DNA of 64,000 nucleotides from assembly GCA_010015655.1 (NCBI GenBank), contig ML976700.1, positions 62,001-126,000 on the forward strand, in the 5' to 3' direction. The notes beneath the pieces are model-generated. The model made no database searches. It was not told the DNA's origin and saw only the letters and a list, made by a program, of their open reading frames with translations. A program made the position numbers and the translations under genes. This document shows, in pieces, positions 9,813-20,899 of this stretch (the stretch's first letter is position 1; each line of letters begins with the position of its first letter). Origin of the DNA: Bimuria novae-zelandiae CBS 107.79 (Eukaryota; Ascomycota; Dothideomycetes; Pleosporales; Didymosphaeriaceae).

Positions 9813-12121
9813 ATGCGCCTCACCCGAGCGGCGTTGCGCGCTGAGCACGCGCAGCATGTCGACGACGAGACGCAAGACGCGTCAGTGCCGCATACCGATG
9901 TCCACGAGCGCGTTCCATTGGGTGAGGTCTCCGCTAATACCGCCCTTGACCTCGAACCAACGAACGCTCCGACTAAGAAGATGGCAGTGAAGAAGGGAAA
10001 AGCCAAAGGTGCATCGAAGAAGGGCGCGAAGGGGATGAAGGCCAAAACCACGCAAGAGGAGGATGCAGATGTGGTCTTGGAGAATGAGCGCCACGCCGCA
10101 GGGAGTCCTGCGAGCGAAGTCGCTGCCGATGAGCTGGCAGATGAGGCCAGTGCTGGTAAGTGCCAGCATCACCTGTCAAGCGTATTAAGATGCGCTGCTA
10201 ATTGTGGGGTATAGATACGGTCCAAGCTCCCATCAACGATGAACGACCTACAGCTCCACCGTCGCGTCCTGTGCGCATGACCCGTCGTCAATTGGCTAAG
10301 CAGGAAGAGGACTTCTCCAAGGCAGTGCGCTCACGTAGTCCTCCCCAACCAGAGCCAACCGAAGAAGAGACAACGGCCGGCGCGCAGGAACTCGAGCTGC
10401 CGGAACCGGAGGGACAAGCTGAAGAGAAAGTGGAGGAGGTTGCTGTTGCTCAAGCGCATGTAGACATTAGTACGATACCTGTCGAGGAGCCGGCTGAAGG
10501 ACCACGAGAGGAGCCTACCGTGGAACCATCAGTAGAGCCCACGATGGAACCTGTACAAGCACCAGAGCCGATGGCAGAAACCCCGCAAGCACAAGAGCCA
10601 TTGGTCGTGGATACGCAAGAGGATATCATACAGCCACAAAACGTCGTCCAGGAGCGCACGACCGAAGCGGAGGTGGTCGAGTCGGCATCCACAGTTACTG
10701 AACCTTCTGAACCAGAAGCCGGAACCCCAGCTGTGGAGGTGACTGAGCCAGAGCCCAAGGTTTTGGCGTCCGAAAAACCCGGCGATGAGGAGATCACGCC
10801 AGCGACCAGCCTCACACCTAGCCGGGCCATTTCCCGGAGCTCGTCCAGGTCTCCCTCAAAAACACCCATGCGCCTTGAAGAGTCTATTGGAGCCATTGAT
10901 GCGCTCGAGGAAGCCCTAGAGAATGTCGGGAGATCTCTTCCGTCATTCGACCAGTTGGCGGAAGAGAAGTCACCCCGAAAGGCGAAGTACACCAAGACTG
11001 CGGCTCCTAGCAGGACTCCAACAAAGTCAACCGAGGGGCCGTCCATGGCTCCCAAGGTCTCAAGGAACCCTAGCCTGGCACCGAAATCGTTGAAACCTAC
11101 CGGCCTGTCAAGAGCGTCTACCGTACGCGCGCCACCAAAAGAGAGATTAGGTTCCGGAGAAGTCACTGACTACCTCGCGTCCAAACGACGGCCGATCAGC
11201 ATGACCTTTGCACCTCCTCCGCCTCTAGCGAAATCGGCCAAGGCTCCCACAACATCGACTTTCCAACTACCGGGAGAGCTCAAAGCTGCCGAACTGAAAG
11301 CCAGGAAGGAGGAGCGGCTCAAACGCATGGCCGAAGCAGGCCCTGTAAAAGCACGACCCATCAGCATGCCACCGCCTCCGAAGTCCACGAAGCCACCCAC
11401 AACGTCGAATTTCCAGCTACCGGGCGAGCTAAAGGCCGCAGAGCTGAAAGCGAGGAAGGAAGAACGCCTCAAGCGGATGGCTGAAGGCGATACCACCGCG
11501 CCGCGCCAAGTCAATCTCCCTCCACCACCCAAGTCCACCAAGCCGCCCACAGTACCAAACTTCCAGCTTCCGGGCGAGAAGTTCGCAGCTGAGCAGAGGG
11601 CACGGAAAGAAGAGCGATTGAAGCGCGAAGCAGAGGAGGCTGAAGCCGCGAAGAGGACCGCGTTCAAAGCCCGCCCTGCCCCCAAGAGGACCTCGATCAT
11701 CGCGCCCGTCCGCCAGACCGCCGCAAGCCAAGCCCGCCTCCTGAGCAAGGAGAACGCATCCGGACCGAGTATGCAGCCCCCTCAGTGCTCTAGCTCCGTG
11801 ACAGGACCCCAACGCTCAGGTATCGCCCAGCCTCGCTCCATCTCAACATCGTCGTCGAACCGGAATAGCGTCGTTCTTGGACCAGCGAAGCTGGCGCCTG
11901 TGGATGTTGCGGCGCTCAGGAATAAAGGGAGGGAAGTGTTCAATAGGGATAAGCTTGAGAAGGAGTCGCGGGAGAGGGAGAGGAGGGAGAAGGAAGAGGC
12001 GGCGAAGAAGGCGCGGGCGGAGGCGGCGGAGAGAGGGAGGATTGTGAGTAGGGAGTGGGCGAGGAAGCAGAGGGAGAAGAGGGAGGAGGCGGCGAGGAGG
12101 GCGAGGGAGGGAGTGGCGTAG
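9813..12121 (+). CDS. Disordered basic/acidic repeat protein with FQLPGE repeats
   Basis: Exons 9813-10155 and 10215-12121 give 749 residues; the 59-bp intron has a GTAAGT donor and a GCTAAT branch. I do not recognise the family with confidence. The N-terminus is Lys-rich (KKGKAKGASKKGAKGMKAK), the middle is a long acidic Pro/Glu-rich tract, then come Ser-rich SRSSSRSPSKTP stretches suited to phosphorylation. Three 50-residue repeats start with FQLPGE at about residues 464, 514 and 564; each continues into a charged helix with ARKEERLKR. The C-terminal 50 residues form another strongly charged helix. The repeat pattern vaguely recalls TPX2-like microtubule-binding helices, which is only a suggestion. 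Start: the ATG at 9813 (MRLTRAALRAEH); an in-frame TTG lies five codons earlier. A nuclear or cytoskeletal role is plausible but unproven. Confidence 0.8.
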
Positions 12122-13035
12122 GGGAGCGCCTCGCGATATTTGTTGCCCAGAGGCTGGGAAGGTCAGGGTGATGAAGGATGGGACAGAGTGTGTGGAGGTG
12201 GAGATTGCCGTCGGGTCTTCCGACTTTCGTGTTTCGGTTCAGCGTGCATTGGCGCTGGTAAATTGTTGTTTATCCCAGCTGGCGTTAGATCGTGCTTGGG
12301 TATCTGGTTAAGCACGGTTTTTGGGTTTGGATACCTTCCGTATAGGAATTGGATATAAGCTTCGGCTTCTTCTTCGTTGTTGTGCAGAGAAAATTGAGAG
12401 GCGCTGCTATGCAATATATTACTTGATAACAAGAAGTGGTTTGGTTTCTCGGCAGATTTGATCCGGAGTGCAATGGGAATAGCGAAAGCTTGACAGAGAG
12501 GTGGTCATGGTGGTTACAGTACGGAGAAGGGTTGAGAGGATTTGGTCCGTAGTAGTGCTGTGGCTTTACGCTGTAGATTCCTGAGAGCATACACCCATGA
12601 GGAGACGCGAAGAGACCGTGACACGGTCGGGATCAGTGACAGTTTGATCTCAGATGAAGGATCTGACAAGCATTAGGAATTTGATCCCGGGAAGGATTTT
12701 GGTCCTACCGCAGATTGCTACGATTTTCGCATGTGTGCGCCACCCTTTTCAATGCAAACACATTATCCGCGTGCGCTCATACGGTCTGTGTAATCTTTTA
12801 TCTTTAATTGGCCAAAGTTGGTTTGCAAACGGACCCGGGCGCCTCTCTCTTGTAGCTCGCTCGTGACAGTCGCTGCTGCTTTTATCTCTTACTATAGATC
12901 TAGCGGAAGCTGCCCCACAGCCTCTAGCACGTCTCTATATCTACTCAAGTTGTAGGCTTGTCCTCTTCACATCTTTTCTCCACCTACAACACCAACTGCC
13001 ACATCAGCCGCGCAACAGCGACACGAGAAGACGCG
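12122..13035. other. Intergenic
   Basis: 3' region of the repeat protein and upstream region of the first DUF7918-type copy. No gene or repeat recognised. Confidence 0.6.
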
Positions 13036-14900
13036 ATGGCGATTCTGTCGGGCTGCCCTGGCTTCAGCGTGAATATTGTTGTGGATGAAAAACCACGGCG
13101 GAGTACAGAAACGACCAAGAGAGCTCAGTTTGTCCTAGGACGACTATCAAATATATTTGTGGGGAGATCGGAACTTCTCTTTTGGTTGAACTTGAGGGCA
13201 AAGCCAGTCTCACCTGGGGCTATTCTGACAATCCAGACCATGTACTGGAGGTCGTCATTAAGGTTCCTAATATGGTTGAAAAAGTCGTTATTATAGGTGC
13301 CTCTCGCTTTAGGAGATATTTTTGGTTCAGGAAGTCCTTCGAAGAATGTGTTAGGTCTTAGGCAATAACCGACGGAGTGGAGAAGAATAAGGGCTACCAG
13401 TTCTTTGACCTCGGAATTGGTAGGTACCCCAGAGTTAGCTTCTTGCTTTACACTAACGACACTTATAGATGGCTGTCGTCAGGTTGGAACTAACCCAGAT
13501 GCTCTGAGTGAAAGCTTACTAAATGTGCACCAACAGATCTAAATTGTGTGTTACATTATCCGGGTTCAGAAAGAGATTGCTGAGAAGGCGTTGCCATCTC
13601 GGTACGACTCTCCACGTTTCTTTCACGATTGAGCACTGACTAATAACCTGAGGGATGACCTACCTAACTGGCAACGTACCAGGAGCAACAAAGCGGAATT
13701 TTGGCCCTGGAAAGATCCTGTCGATGGTGAGCCTATCGGAAGAATCATCTTCAAATACCGTTCACTTGGTGAGCTCATGTTCGCGGATTTGTGGCGGATT
13801 TTCCAGTTACTGACATATAATAGATGCTTTAAAGAACTTGAATATCATCCCACGCACGCAGAATCCTAACCTGGGACCCGGTACCTCAAAGTAGCCTGCA
13901 GCAAAATGGGCTCCGTATACGGCAACGGACAAGACCGCAAACCCCTCCAATACCGCAGCAGAGACACAGAAGTCATCTACAGCTAACGTGGAAGCCTGTG
14001 ACGGTCCCTTGCTTCGGGTGCATTGCTCGCCAAGAATCGCATTTCGAAGTCCCAAGCAGCTTCGATAAAGACGAGTAATTCCGTTGAGAGTTCCGTTTTG
14101 AGTTCCGTTATTAGACCCAGGGCCGGAGCTGCGCATTTACCTCTACCTGCGCCGGCGTCGAAGACGGCCCCCGAGCCGAATATTAGCTCCACGCCTACCG
14201 CGAATTCCATGCCTAGACCTAATCCTGCACAGGCAGATGCTGAGAAGTTTGCGCCTGCTGAGAATCTTGCGAATGCATCGAAAGCGTTGATGTCCGCGGA
14301 CACTGCCAGGCCTTCAGCGGCAGTCACATCATCACAGACTACTGCGGCGACAGACATGACCAGTACTGCGAACCCCACCAATAACGTGTCTATATCTAAG
14401 CCAGGAATTACCACCAAGGCTAGGGTTCTGTCTAGGCCCACAGATATCCCGGGGCCTGCGTTCAACCCAGGAGCTGCGAATCTATCCAACTCCGCACCAG
14501 TTGCAGAGCCTGATTCTGTATCTACTTACACACGCAACCCCACAATAGTTCGCGACAACTGGCAAGCTCTCTCAATCGCCGGCATCAAGATCCTGCTCAG
14601 TCATTACGCCGGCCGTACCAGCACATGGAATGGCTTGGATCGCCACGAACTGGAAGTCTTGTTGGATGGTCATAAGGTATGTTCGCTCTATATGTTTATT
14701 ATATATGTTTACATGTACTAAAATTTCACCAGGCTGCAGCGATGAGAAACAACGATGGTACACCGAGCGTGAAACGCGAACATAGCCTTCTACAGGATGT
14801 CTCGAGCATGGACATCTTCACTGATGACGAGAGCGACGGTGGCGATGTTCTCGTAGAAGTCCACCAGGATAGACCGGCAAAGTGCAAGTGCGCAGCGTGA
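13036..14900 (+). pseudogene. DUF7918-like gene, copy A, decayed
   Basis: The N-terminus MAILSGCPGFSVNIVVDEKP matches the intact-looking copy at 17893. After about 13095 the homologous reading continues in another frame (YRNDQES...VVIKVPN), so there is an indel. In-frame stops interrupt it near 13359, 13540 and 13892. Family splice sites survive: a donor after FKYRSL near 13770 and an acceptor before DALKNLNIIPRTQ near 13824. A clean exon from 14023 encodes a Pro/Ala/Thr-rich linker and the conserved helix ending LDRHELEVLLDGHK. A GTATGT donor then leads to a last exon (14734-14900) with VKREHS and an acidic tail. The name DUF7918 is from memory of a fungus-specific domain of unknown function. 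This copy cannot make the full protein unless the reading is wrong. Confidence 0.65.
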
Positions 14901-15365
14901 ACAAGGGCAAAGTCATTGGGCTATATCGAGGCGTGCATCACTACGACTGGGGTTTCGGTAAACTTCGTATCTGTTCTGGGCCATATTAAGAGTTATTGAC
15001 AGCACCATGTTTCGTTGGTATCTCGGCACATGAGTTGTCCAGATGGTGGCGGAATAGGCACGTCGGCTTATAGCCTACAATAGAATCACTTTCTTCTACC
15101 GAGAATGAAGCCAATGCCCGTTGCCAGTCTCTGTCGCAAAATTTTACTAAGATCTCATTTGCTTGAGCCTCGAGCTGTAGCCTTTTACACCGGGTCGCAG
15201 AGGCGCCGCGATAAGCCTACTCTGCGGTTTTACTTTACTCCTATTTCTCTCTCTCCCGACAGTCTCTTAATTTCGCCAGCGGGTAATAACTTTTCAAAAC
15301 CCCTCCGTTGCTTCTACTGCAACCCTTCCTTACACTACTTCAAGCACGAACAGCTCAACATTGCG
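14901..15365. other. Intergenic between DUF7918-like copies A and B
   Basis: No gene seen. Confidence 0.5.
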
Positions 15366-16720
15366 ATGATCGAAAGGTTCCTGGCGTCAAGGTACAAGTT
15401 GTCGTCGACGGTGAGGCCTTAAGGAATACGATGACCCCGAACCGGTTGAGGAATCCACCGTGATCACGAAGTACATCAAAGCAGAGTCGGGAAAAAGCTT
15501 CGAGATCCGTGTAACCTTCGACGCGACCTTTACAGCAAGGCACGAAGTTAAACTTGACTTGTTGGTGGATGGTAAGCGCGCCGACTGCGAGCTCTTCAAG
15601 CCAGAACTCCATTCCGAAGGAGACGTCCGTCTATTCAAAGGAGCTATAACCTGCACCAATGGAAAGTTTAAACGGCATGGATTTCGTTTCTGCAATCTAG
15701 AAACAGGTAAGCACTTTGAGCTTCAAGCAGCAATAGCTTCCTTATGAAAGTGTAACTGAGAGAGATTGCAATTTAGGGTACCACAGCATCCGCGGAACAC
15801 GCTTCAAACACCATCGGACAAATTTCGCTGGAGCTCTTCCTCGCCCATAATGTGCGAAAAAATCACGATCTAAACGATTGACTTCTTGAAATGCATCCTC
15901 ACAGAAGAATGTGTCACAGAAGGAGGCAAGCAAGAATGCGGTGTCCCATAGCACAAGGTAGGACGTTTTTCAAACTGTTCAATACATGCCAACTCTATCG
16001 TAGTGTGGACGATCCAGAAAGCATCAGTACATGTATGAGTTGGTTCGATTAGGACCTCGTTGATGAACACCCCTTCGCTACCTTCCGTTTCAAGTATCGT
16101 TCACTTGGTGAATCATTTGAAACCCAAAATTCTGGACGAGGTAGCTCACTGAAATATAGCTTCGTTGAAGAGCCTTCACATCGTCCCTCGCATTCCGACC
16201 ACGAGCCCCAAGCCCGGTACCTTACCTGCAGGCAAAGCTACAACTGCATCCAAACCCCCGGGACCAGTAGTGAGGGCAGAACCAGCGAAGCTTATGGTTG
16301 CGGCCCGTTCTGTAACCCCAAGAAAGCCCAAATCAGGATCTAAACTTGTATCTATCTCTCAAGGCATCGGTAGCAGATGGGAAGCGCTGCCTCTTGCCGC
16401 TATGTGAGCCCTTCTGAGCCATCGCACTAGACAAAAGGCTGCTTGGGAGGGCCTGGATCGTGCCGATCTCGTTTCGATATTGAGACATTACAAGGTAAAC
16501 ACTTCGCATTGTTCTCCATACGATTTGCTAATTTCGAAGCAGGGGTCGGGAAATACAGTCAACGCCAGCACTATGCAGGTCAAGCGGGAGCATAGTGGGC
16601 TGCAGGAGGTCACGTAGGATATATTGCAGAGTGATGGCGAAGATGTAATCTTTACTGAGGAGAGAAGCAAGAAGCGCAGATGCCTTCCGGGCAAGACGAA
16701 TGTAGGTCGTCGAGTTGGAC
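15366..16720 (+). pseudogene. DUF7918-like gene, copy B, most decayed
   Basis: Family segments occur in order but in different frames. GVKVQVVVDGEAL (about 15388-15423) and EYDDPEPVEESTVITKYIK (from about 15424) are separated from each other and from the start by single-base losses. The long stretch to FRFCNLETG (about 15705) is clean and ends at a GTAAGC donor. After the matching acceptor the frame is off by one, then a stop precedes DLVDEHPFATFRFKYRSL (about 16050-16107). The next exon carries LKSLHIVPRIPTT but stops at about 16406 before WEGLDRADLVSIL, and VKREHSGLQEV is followed by another stop. The position aligned with the family start codon reads ATT, although an ATG lies two codons later. 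The right-hand end is not sharp. Confidence 0.7.
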
Positions 16721-17892
16721 TGAGGCGGGCGCTCTTATGGCGGTGGCCTACCTACATCAGCTCTTCGGTGGCATCGATGTCTCAGATTCATCAATGTAAC
16801 TGGAGACCACGAGTCCCATCATTTACGGAACCGCTGTCTTCGGTTGGTCGCCACGGTTTCTCGATCACATTTTAAGGCACTTTCTTTAAGGCCACTCAAG
16901 AATGCGGATCATTTATTGTCTGCAGACTTCCACAGTACAATATTGGAAGAGCAGGCGAGTATATCGAGCATGTAGCATTTAAGAAAGTGTAATGAATACT
17001 GCACACAACAGAAAAAGTTTTGGTGTCCTACTCAGCCTTGGCAGCTTGTCCATCTTGAGTCCATGCGAGTGATTCTGCGTAACAGTGAAATCAGGATGCG
17101 CGTCATGTTCCAATAAGTGTCCCGCCTGTTATACAGGATTCAAGGGGTCCGCCCGTACAGCTCAAAAATTCGCTCTCTCCAGATGAACTCCTCTGCACGT
17201 GTGACATAGGAATGCATGTGATGAGGATCTTGAACTCCTGTGGTCTCGTGCTCTCGAAAACACGAAAACCTGGGAAGGAACGAACAGGTACCCGATTGTA
17301 CAGGCGTGCGCTGTTACTCAGCATTTGCGTAAATCGGCTTTTGTTTATCGTCCTTCACACAACATTTGTACTAGTATGAATCGACCACACAGTGTCCATG
17401 GTGTGTTTGGCAATATCGGAGACCCAATTAGCTGTTTGCAATCATGTGAATGCTCACCTGTGGTGCCTAAACGTTAGCTGGGATTCCTGACATGTGGTGG
17501 AGTAGGACGCCGGATAGAATAGATGCACGACCAAACACGACGTTGTGCGCGCATCTAGAGTACTAATGTAAATAACCTTCTTGAGATTACAGTGCTGCAC
17601 AACGTTTCGCGTTATCACGTCCTTGCCGTCACCTATTACAAGGGCATGCGGGCACTGAGAAGGTGCGAACTTCTCATTTATCGTCACTCACAAGATCTGC
17701 TGTAGCAGCATCGCTAACAGAATCACGGGTGAAGGTGAGAGGCGAGCGGGCGGGCGCGGGTCGCGCCTTCATTTTTGTGGTCCTCGCCTTCTTTGTGAGC
17801 GATCGCGTCACTTCCTTCGCAACCTCGCTCCTTCTCTCTTAACTGCAACAACTCAACCAACTGAACCCACGCAGGCCCCCGCTACGGCAATA
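16721..17892. other. Intergenic between DUF7918-like copies B and C
   Basis: No gene recognised. The last 150 bp before 17893 are pyrimidine-rich, as in many fungal 5' leaders. Confidence 0.5.
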
Positions 17893-19212
17893 ATGGCAAT
17901 AATCCCAGATTGCCCGGGTCTCAAGGTGGAGGTCATTGTCGACGGCAACGCTCTCAAGGAGTACGACGACTATGAAAGCCGCGGCAATGGCACTACAAAT
18001 TTGCGGCCAGTCGTGTCCGTCGAGTCTGTATCTGGCGCAAAGTTCCAAATTCGCATAACTTACGAAGCCGGATTTTCCAAGATGCATGGAGTCCGAAGCG
18101 CAATCTCAATAGATGGTAACTTTGTGGCTAGCACTATCACTCGAAAATCGCGAATGACTTCAGGGGTCCCGCTAACCATCAGTGGTATCACATCACGGGT
18201 GTCCGGCCAGACGATGGAAGCAGCATTTAAGTTTTCTGACCTGATGACGAGTACGTGGGCACCTTACGCACGTCTCAGCAACAATTCCGCGCCCTGCTAA
18301 CTGTTTCGCGCTAGGTAAAGGTGGTGTTTCTCCAGGCAATGATATATCGGAATTACTCGGGAAAATTAAGTTTCAATTTCACTATATCAAGAACATCACT
18401 CGTTGTGGTCGTGTGCGTGACAGAGAACGCGTGCTACCCATGCAGGAGGCGGTCCCAGCGAAGGCTGCGAGTCTTGGAGCATTGTCCCACGTTGTTCGGT
18501 AACGTTCTCACCTATCCATCCAAGTTTCGTCTCTAACCCGAATACTAGTGGAGCTGAGCCTATGTATAAGCGAACAACGGTTCGGTACATGTTGAAGTAC
18601 GATAAGGTCGAGAAAGATGTATTTGCCGCAATAGGTCTTCAAATATCGTTCGTCTCGTGGGTCTCACAACCAGCCAAGCTGCACTACATGGTCGGTATGC
18701 TGATAGCTCGATAGAGTCACTGAAGAGCCTGGGAATCATTCCTCGTACCCCAGAGCCGAGCCCGGCGCTTCGTATCCCTGAGCAAGCCCAACCCGCTTCC
18801 AATTCTCCTCAACGTAGTACCGAAACTCTATCTCTCGAAGATATTAATGTTCTTCTGAACCACTACACTGGCCGAACCAACACCTGGAAAGGCTTCGATC
18901 GCGCCGCTCTTGGAGCATTACTTGGCCACCACAAGGTGAGTCCTCTATTCTCCCTATACCTAGTTGGCCTGACTGATAGATATTCAGGCCGCAAGAGCAA
19001 AATCTGGAGATGTGAACGGAAACGGGAACCGGAAGGACAACGATAACTCTGGAAAGAAGCGTGCCAATTCCGATGCAAACATCAAGCGAGAGCGCGAAGA
19101 CAATCGAGACACCAAGAGTGAAGATACCGACGACTTCATCGAGACTGGCTCGCGACCTGTGAAGCTTGTCCGAACTGCCAAGAAGGCCATTGAGGTCATC
19201 GAGTTGGACTGA
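17893..19212 (+). CDS. DUF7918-like protein, copy C, least decayed; one suspected frameshift
   Basis: Exons 17893-18250, 18315-18498, 18549-18656, 18715-18935 and 18988-19212, with introns bearing GTACGT, GTAACG, GTGGGT and GTGAGT donors and clear CTAAC/CTGAT branch sites. The N-terminal domain runs MAIIPDCPGLKVEVIVDG to about residue 215. A linker follows with LKSLGIIPRTPEP, then the conserved helix LSLEDINVLLNHYTG...LGHHK and a charged tail ending KKAIEVIELD. Within exon 3, near 18634, one extra G relative to copies A and B shifts the frame just before the conserved FKYRS. An alternative is an extra intron from a weak GTTCGG donor at about 18582 to 18635, which would restore the frame but remove conserved residues. 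The function of the family is unknown. Confidence 0.6.
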
Positions 19213-19668
19213 GGTGCTGATGGACATATGGGATCGTCCTTCTGGGCCCAATGCTTTGGCAGACAGCGACTGGTCCTAATTCCATTCATTACGGCGGGTA
19301 CATCAAGGCAGCCTCTTATTCAGAAGAGCAAAGCACTACATGAAAATCCAGACGCAGTCACGTGAATGTCATGCTGCACGTGAGGGAGAGTATCCAGAAG
19401 CTCTCCAAGGGAGCAGCTACTTAATCAACAAGATTAGACACTTACAGATAATAATGTTCCTTCTGGGTGAATTCAAAGTGGACCCAAAACATCGGTGAAG
19501 CTTCGTAGTCCATGTTCGATTAGATCTCCATGTTTGACCTAGTCTAGAAGCAACTAGCAACTGCAGTCCAAGCGAAATGTGGCATGACTTGATCTATGGC
19601 GAATACTAGTATTGATTGCTTCTATTGAGACTTGATGTCGGTTTCTAACCGAGACTCCAGCGGTGTTG
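19213..19668. other. Intergenic downstream of DUF7918-like copy C
   Basis: No gene seen; it ends at the target-site duplication of the miniature LTR element. Confidence 0.5.
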
Positions 19669-19673
19669 TAATC

Positions 19674-19734
19674 TGTCGCGGAGCAAAAGGCTAACCTTCT
19701 GCTCCTCATGAGTAGAATATCATTTAAGGTTACA
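19674..19734 (-). repeat. 61-bp LTR of miniature element (3' LTR on minus strand)
   Basis: Identical over all 61 bases to 20020-20080. The minus strand starts TGTAACCTTA and ends in CA. Confidence 0.9.
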
Positions 19735-19743
19735 CACCCCCCC
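19735..19743 (-). other. Polypurine tract of the miniature element
   Basis: GGGGGGGTG on the minus strand, directly abutting the 3' LTR, where second-strand priming is expected. Confidence 0.65.
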
Positions 19744-20002
19744 AGATCGCAGTGATAGGAACGGAGAGCTGTAAGCTTTTCAAGGTTTGGTATACATGTC
19801 GCCCGTAGTCCAGCATGCCCTATATATTCTGCTCCAGTCTCTCTCGCTCACTCTCATATCTGTGGCCCTATAGCATCTGGCTCTTAGCTCTCTCGCTGTC
19901 TTGCGCAGTGCTCTTGGCTATTTCTGTGGTGTGCACCTGCTCGCTTGTGGTACCCCACCCAAGTGCTGGTCCGCCACTTGAGTGCTTGCGCAGGGTCTTA
20001 GC

Positions 20003-20019
20003 GATTCCGGGCTCATAAC
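20003..20019 (-). other. Primer-binding site, initiator tRNA-Met anticodon-arm type
   Basis: The plus strand reads ...CCGGGCTCATAAC directly beside the 5' LTR. GGGCTCATAAC equals the anticodon arm of initiator tRNA-Met as remembered from yeast, with CAT as the anticodon. Confidence 0.7.
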
Positions 20020-20080
20020 TGTCGCGGAGCAAAAGGCTAACCTTCTGCTCCTCATGAGTAGAATATCATTTAAGGTTACA
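20020..20080 (-). repeat. 61-bp LTR of miniature element (5' LTR on minus strand)
   Basis: Perfect copy of 19674-19734, followed on the plus strand by the TAATC target duplication. Confidence 0.9.
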
Positions 20081-20085
20081 TAATC

Positions 20086-20899
20086 CCTTGCTGGAACCCC
20101 CCCAAGTCTCCCCAGTATTTCCAAGACCGCACCGTATACCCGCTTCCTTGAAATCAGCACCAGTCTCCTTGTGTTTGCAGCCCGGATAACCACGCGAGTA
20201 GCCACGTGCGGACGGAAAGCTATTGACGCAAGTCCTAGCGAAGCCCTCCTGGACGACTCGTTATTTCCAAGGCCTTCTAGAAGCTCTCGGCTGCTTCAAA
20301 TCCCATTGGATCTCCTTGTACCCCGCATCCGAAGTACCAAGCGAGCAGTCGCCATACAAAGGTATTGCGGTGAAAGTGAACCTTAGCTCCCGCAATCTCG
20401 GGGGCGCACCCTCTCGACCACGACTACGACGCCTCCAACGTCCCCGCGTAGAAGTGAACAACGCGCTCGGTTACAAGAAGCTTTACCATCCCGCCGAAGC
20501 AATTCCTTACATGATTTCCAGACTCTTAGCGACCTCGACATTCTTTGAGCGGCACGGGCTCGCGTGTCCCAAAACGTGTCTGAATAGGAGACCCTCGTCA
20601 CTACGCTCAATAACGACGAAATATTTCTTTGACGGATTTCGACGGCGCCGCTGAATAGGTGTCTGAATAGCGGGTTGCGGGCCAATCGCCATTCACGACG
20701 CGGGATCCAGGCTGCCCTTGCGTCTTCGCCGAATAGGACTGGTGACCTATTGAGAGGATGACCACGATATGTATAAAGCCTGGGGATCTTCGCTGCGAAG
20801 TTGAGACATCCGCAACACCTACCTTACTTCTCCATTACTCAAAATCAAGATCAAACGAGTTCATCAACGCAACAGTCAATCTACGAACTCGACAACATC
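20086..20899. other. Upstream region of the pheromone precursor gene
   Basis: No gene seen. It contains a TATAAA box at 20772-20777. Confidence 0.5.
20772..20777 (+). promoter_or_regulatory. TATA box of pheromone precursor gene
   Basis: TATAAA, 123 bp before the ATG at 20900, leaving room for a leader of about 90 bases. Confidence 0.5.

Larger units (their letters stand above)
19674..20080 (-). mobile_element. Miniature LTR retrotransposon (TRIM/SMART-like), 407 bp, non-coding
   Basis: Two identical 61-bp direct repeats (19674-19734 and 20020-20080) begin TG and end CA on either strand and enclose 285 bp with no coding capacity. The 5-bp sequence TAATC stands immediately before the first copy (19669-19673) and after the second (20081-20085), a perfect target-site duplication. 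Read on the minus strand, the 5' LTR is followed directly by GTTATGAGCCC, complementary to the anticodon arm of initiator tRNA-Met (GGGCTCATAAC). This matches the half-tRNA priming known for Copia-type elements. Just before the 3' LTR is a polypurine tract, GGGGGGGTG. Identical LTRs and intact duplications suggest a recent insertion. It must depend on proteins from an autonomous partner. Confidence 0.87.

Noticed and set aside
11170..11748. Antisense ORF of 192 codons
   Set aside because: Shadow of the repeat region of the plus-strand gene; its repeats mirror the sense repeats.
20223..20654. 143-codon ORF upstream of the pheromone gene
   Set aside because: Ser/Arg-rich, no domain, equal ORFs on the opposite strand; no coding evidence.
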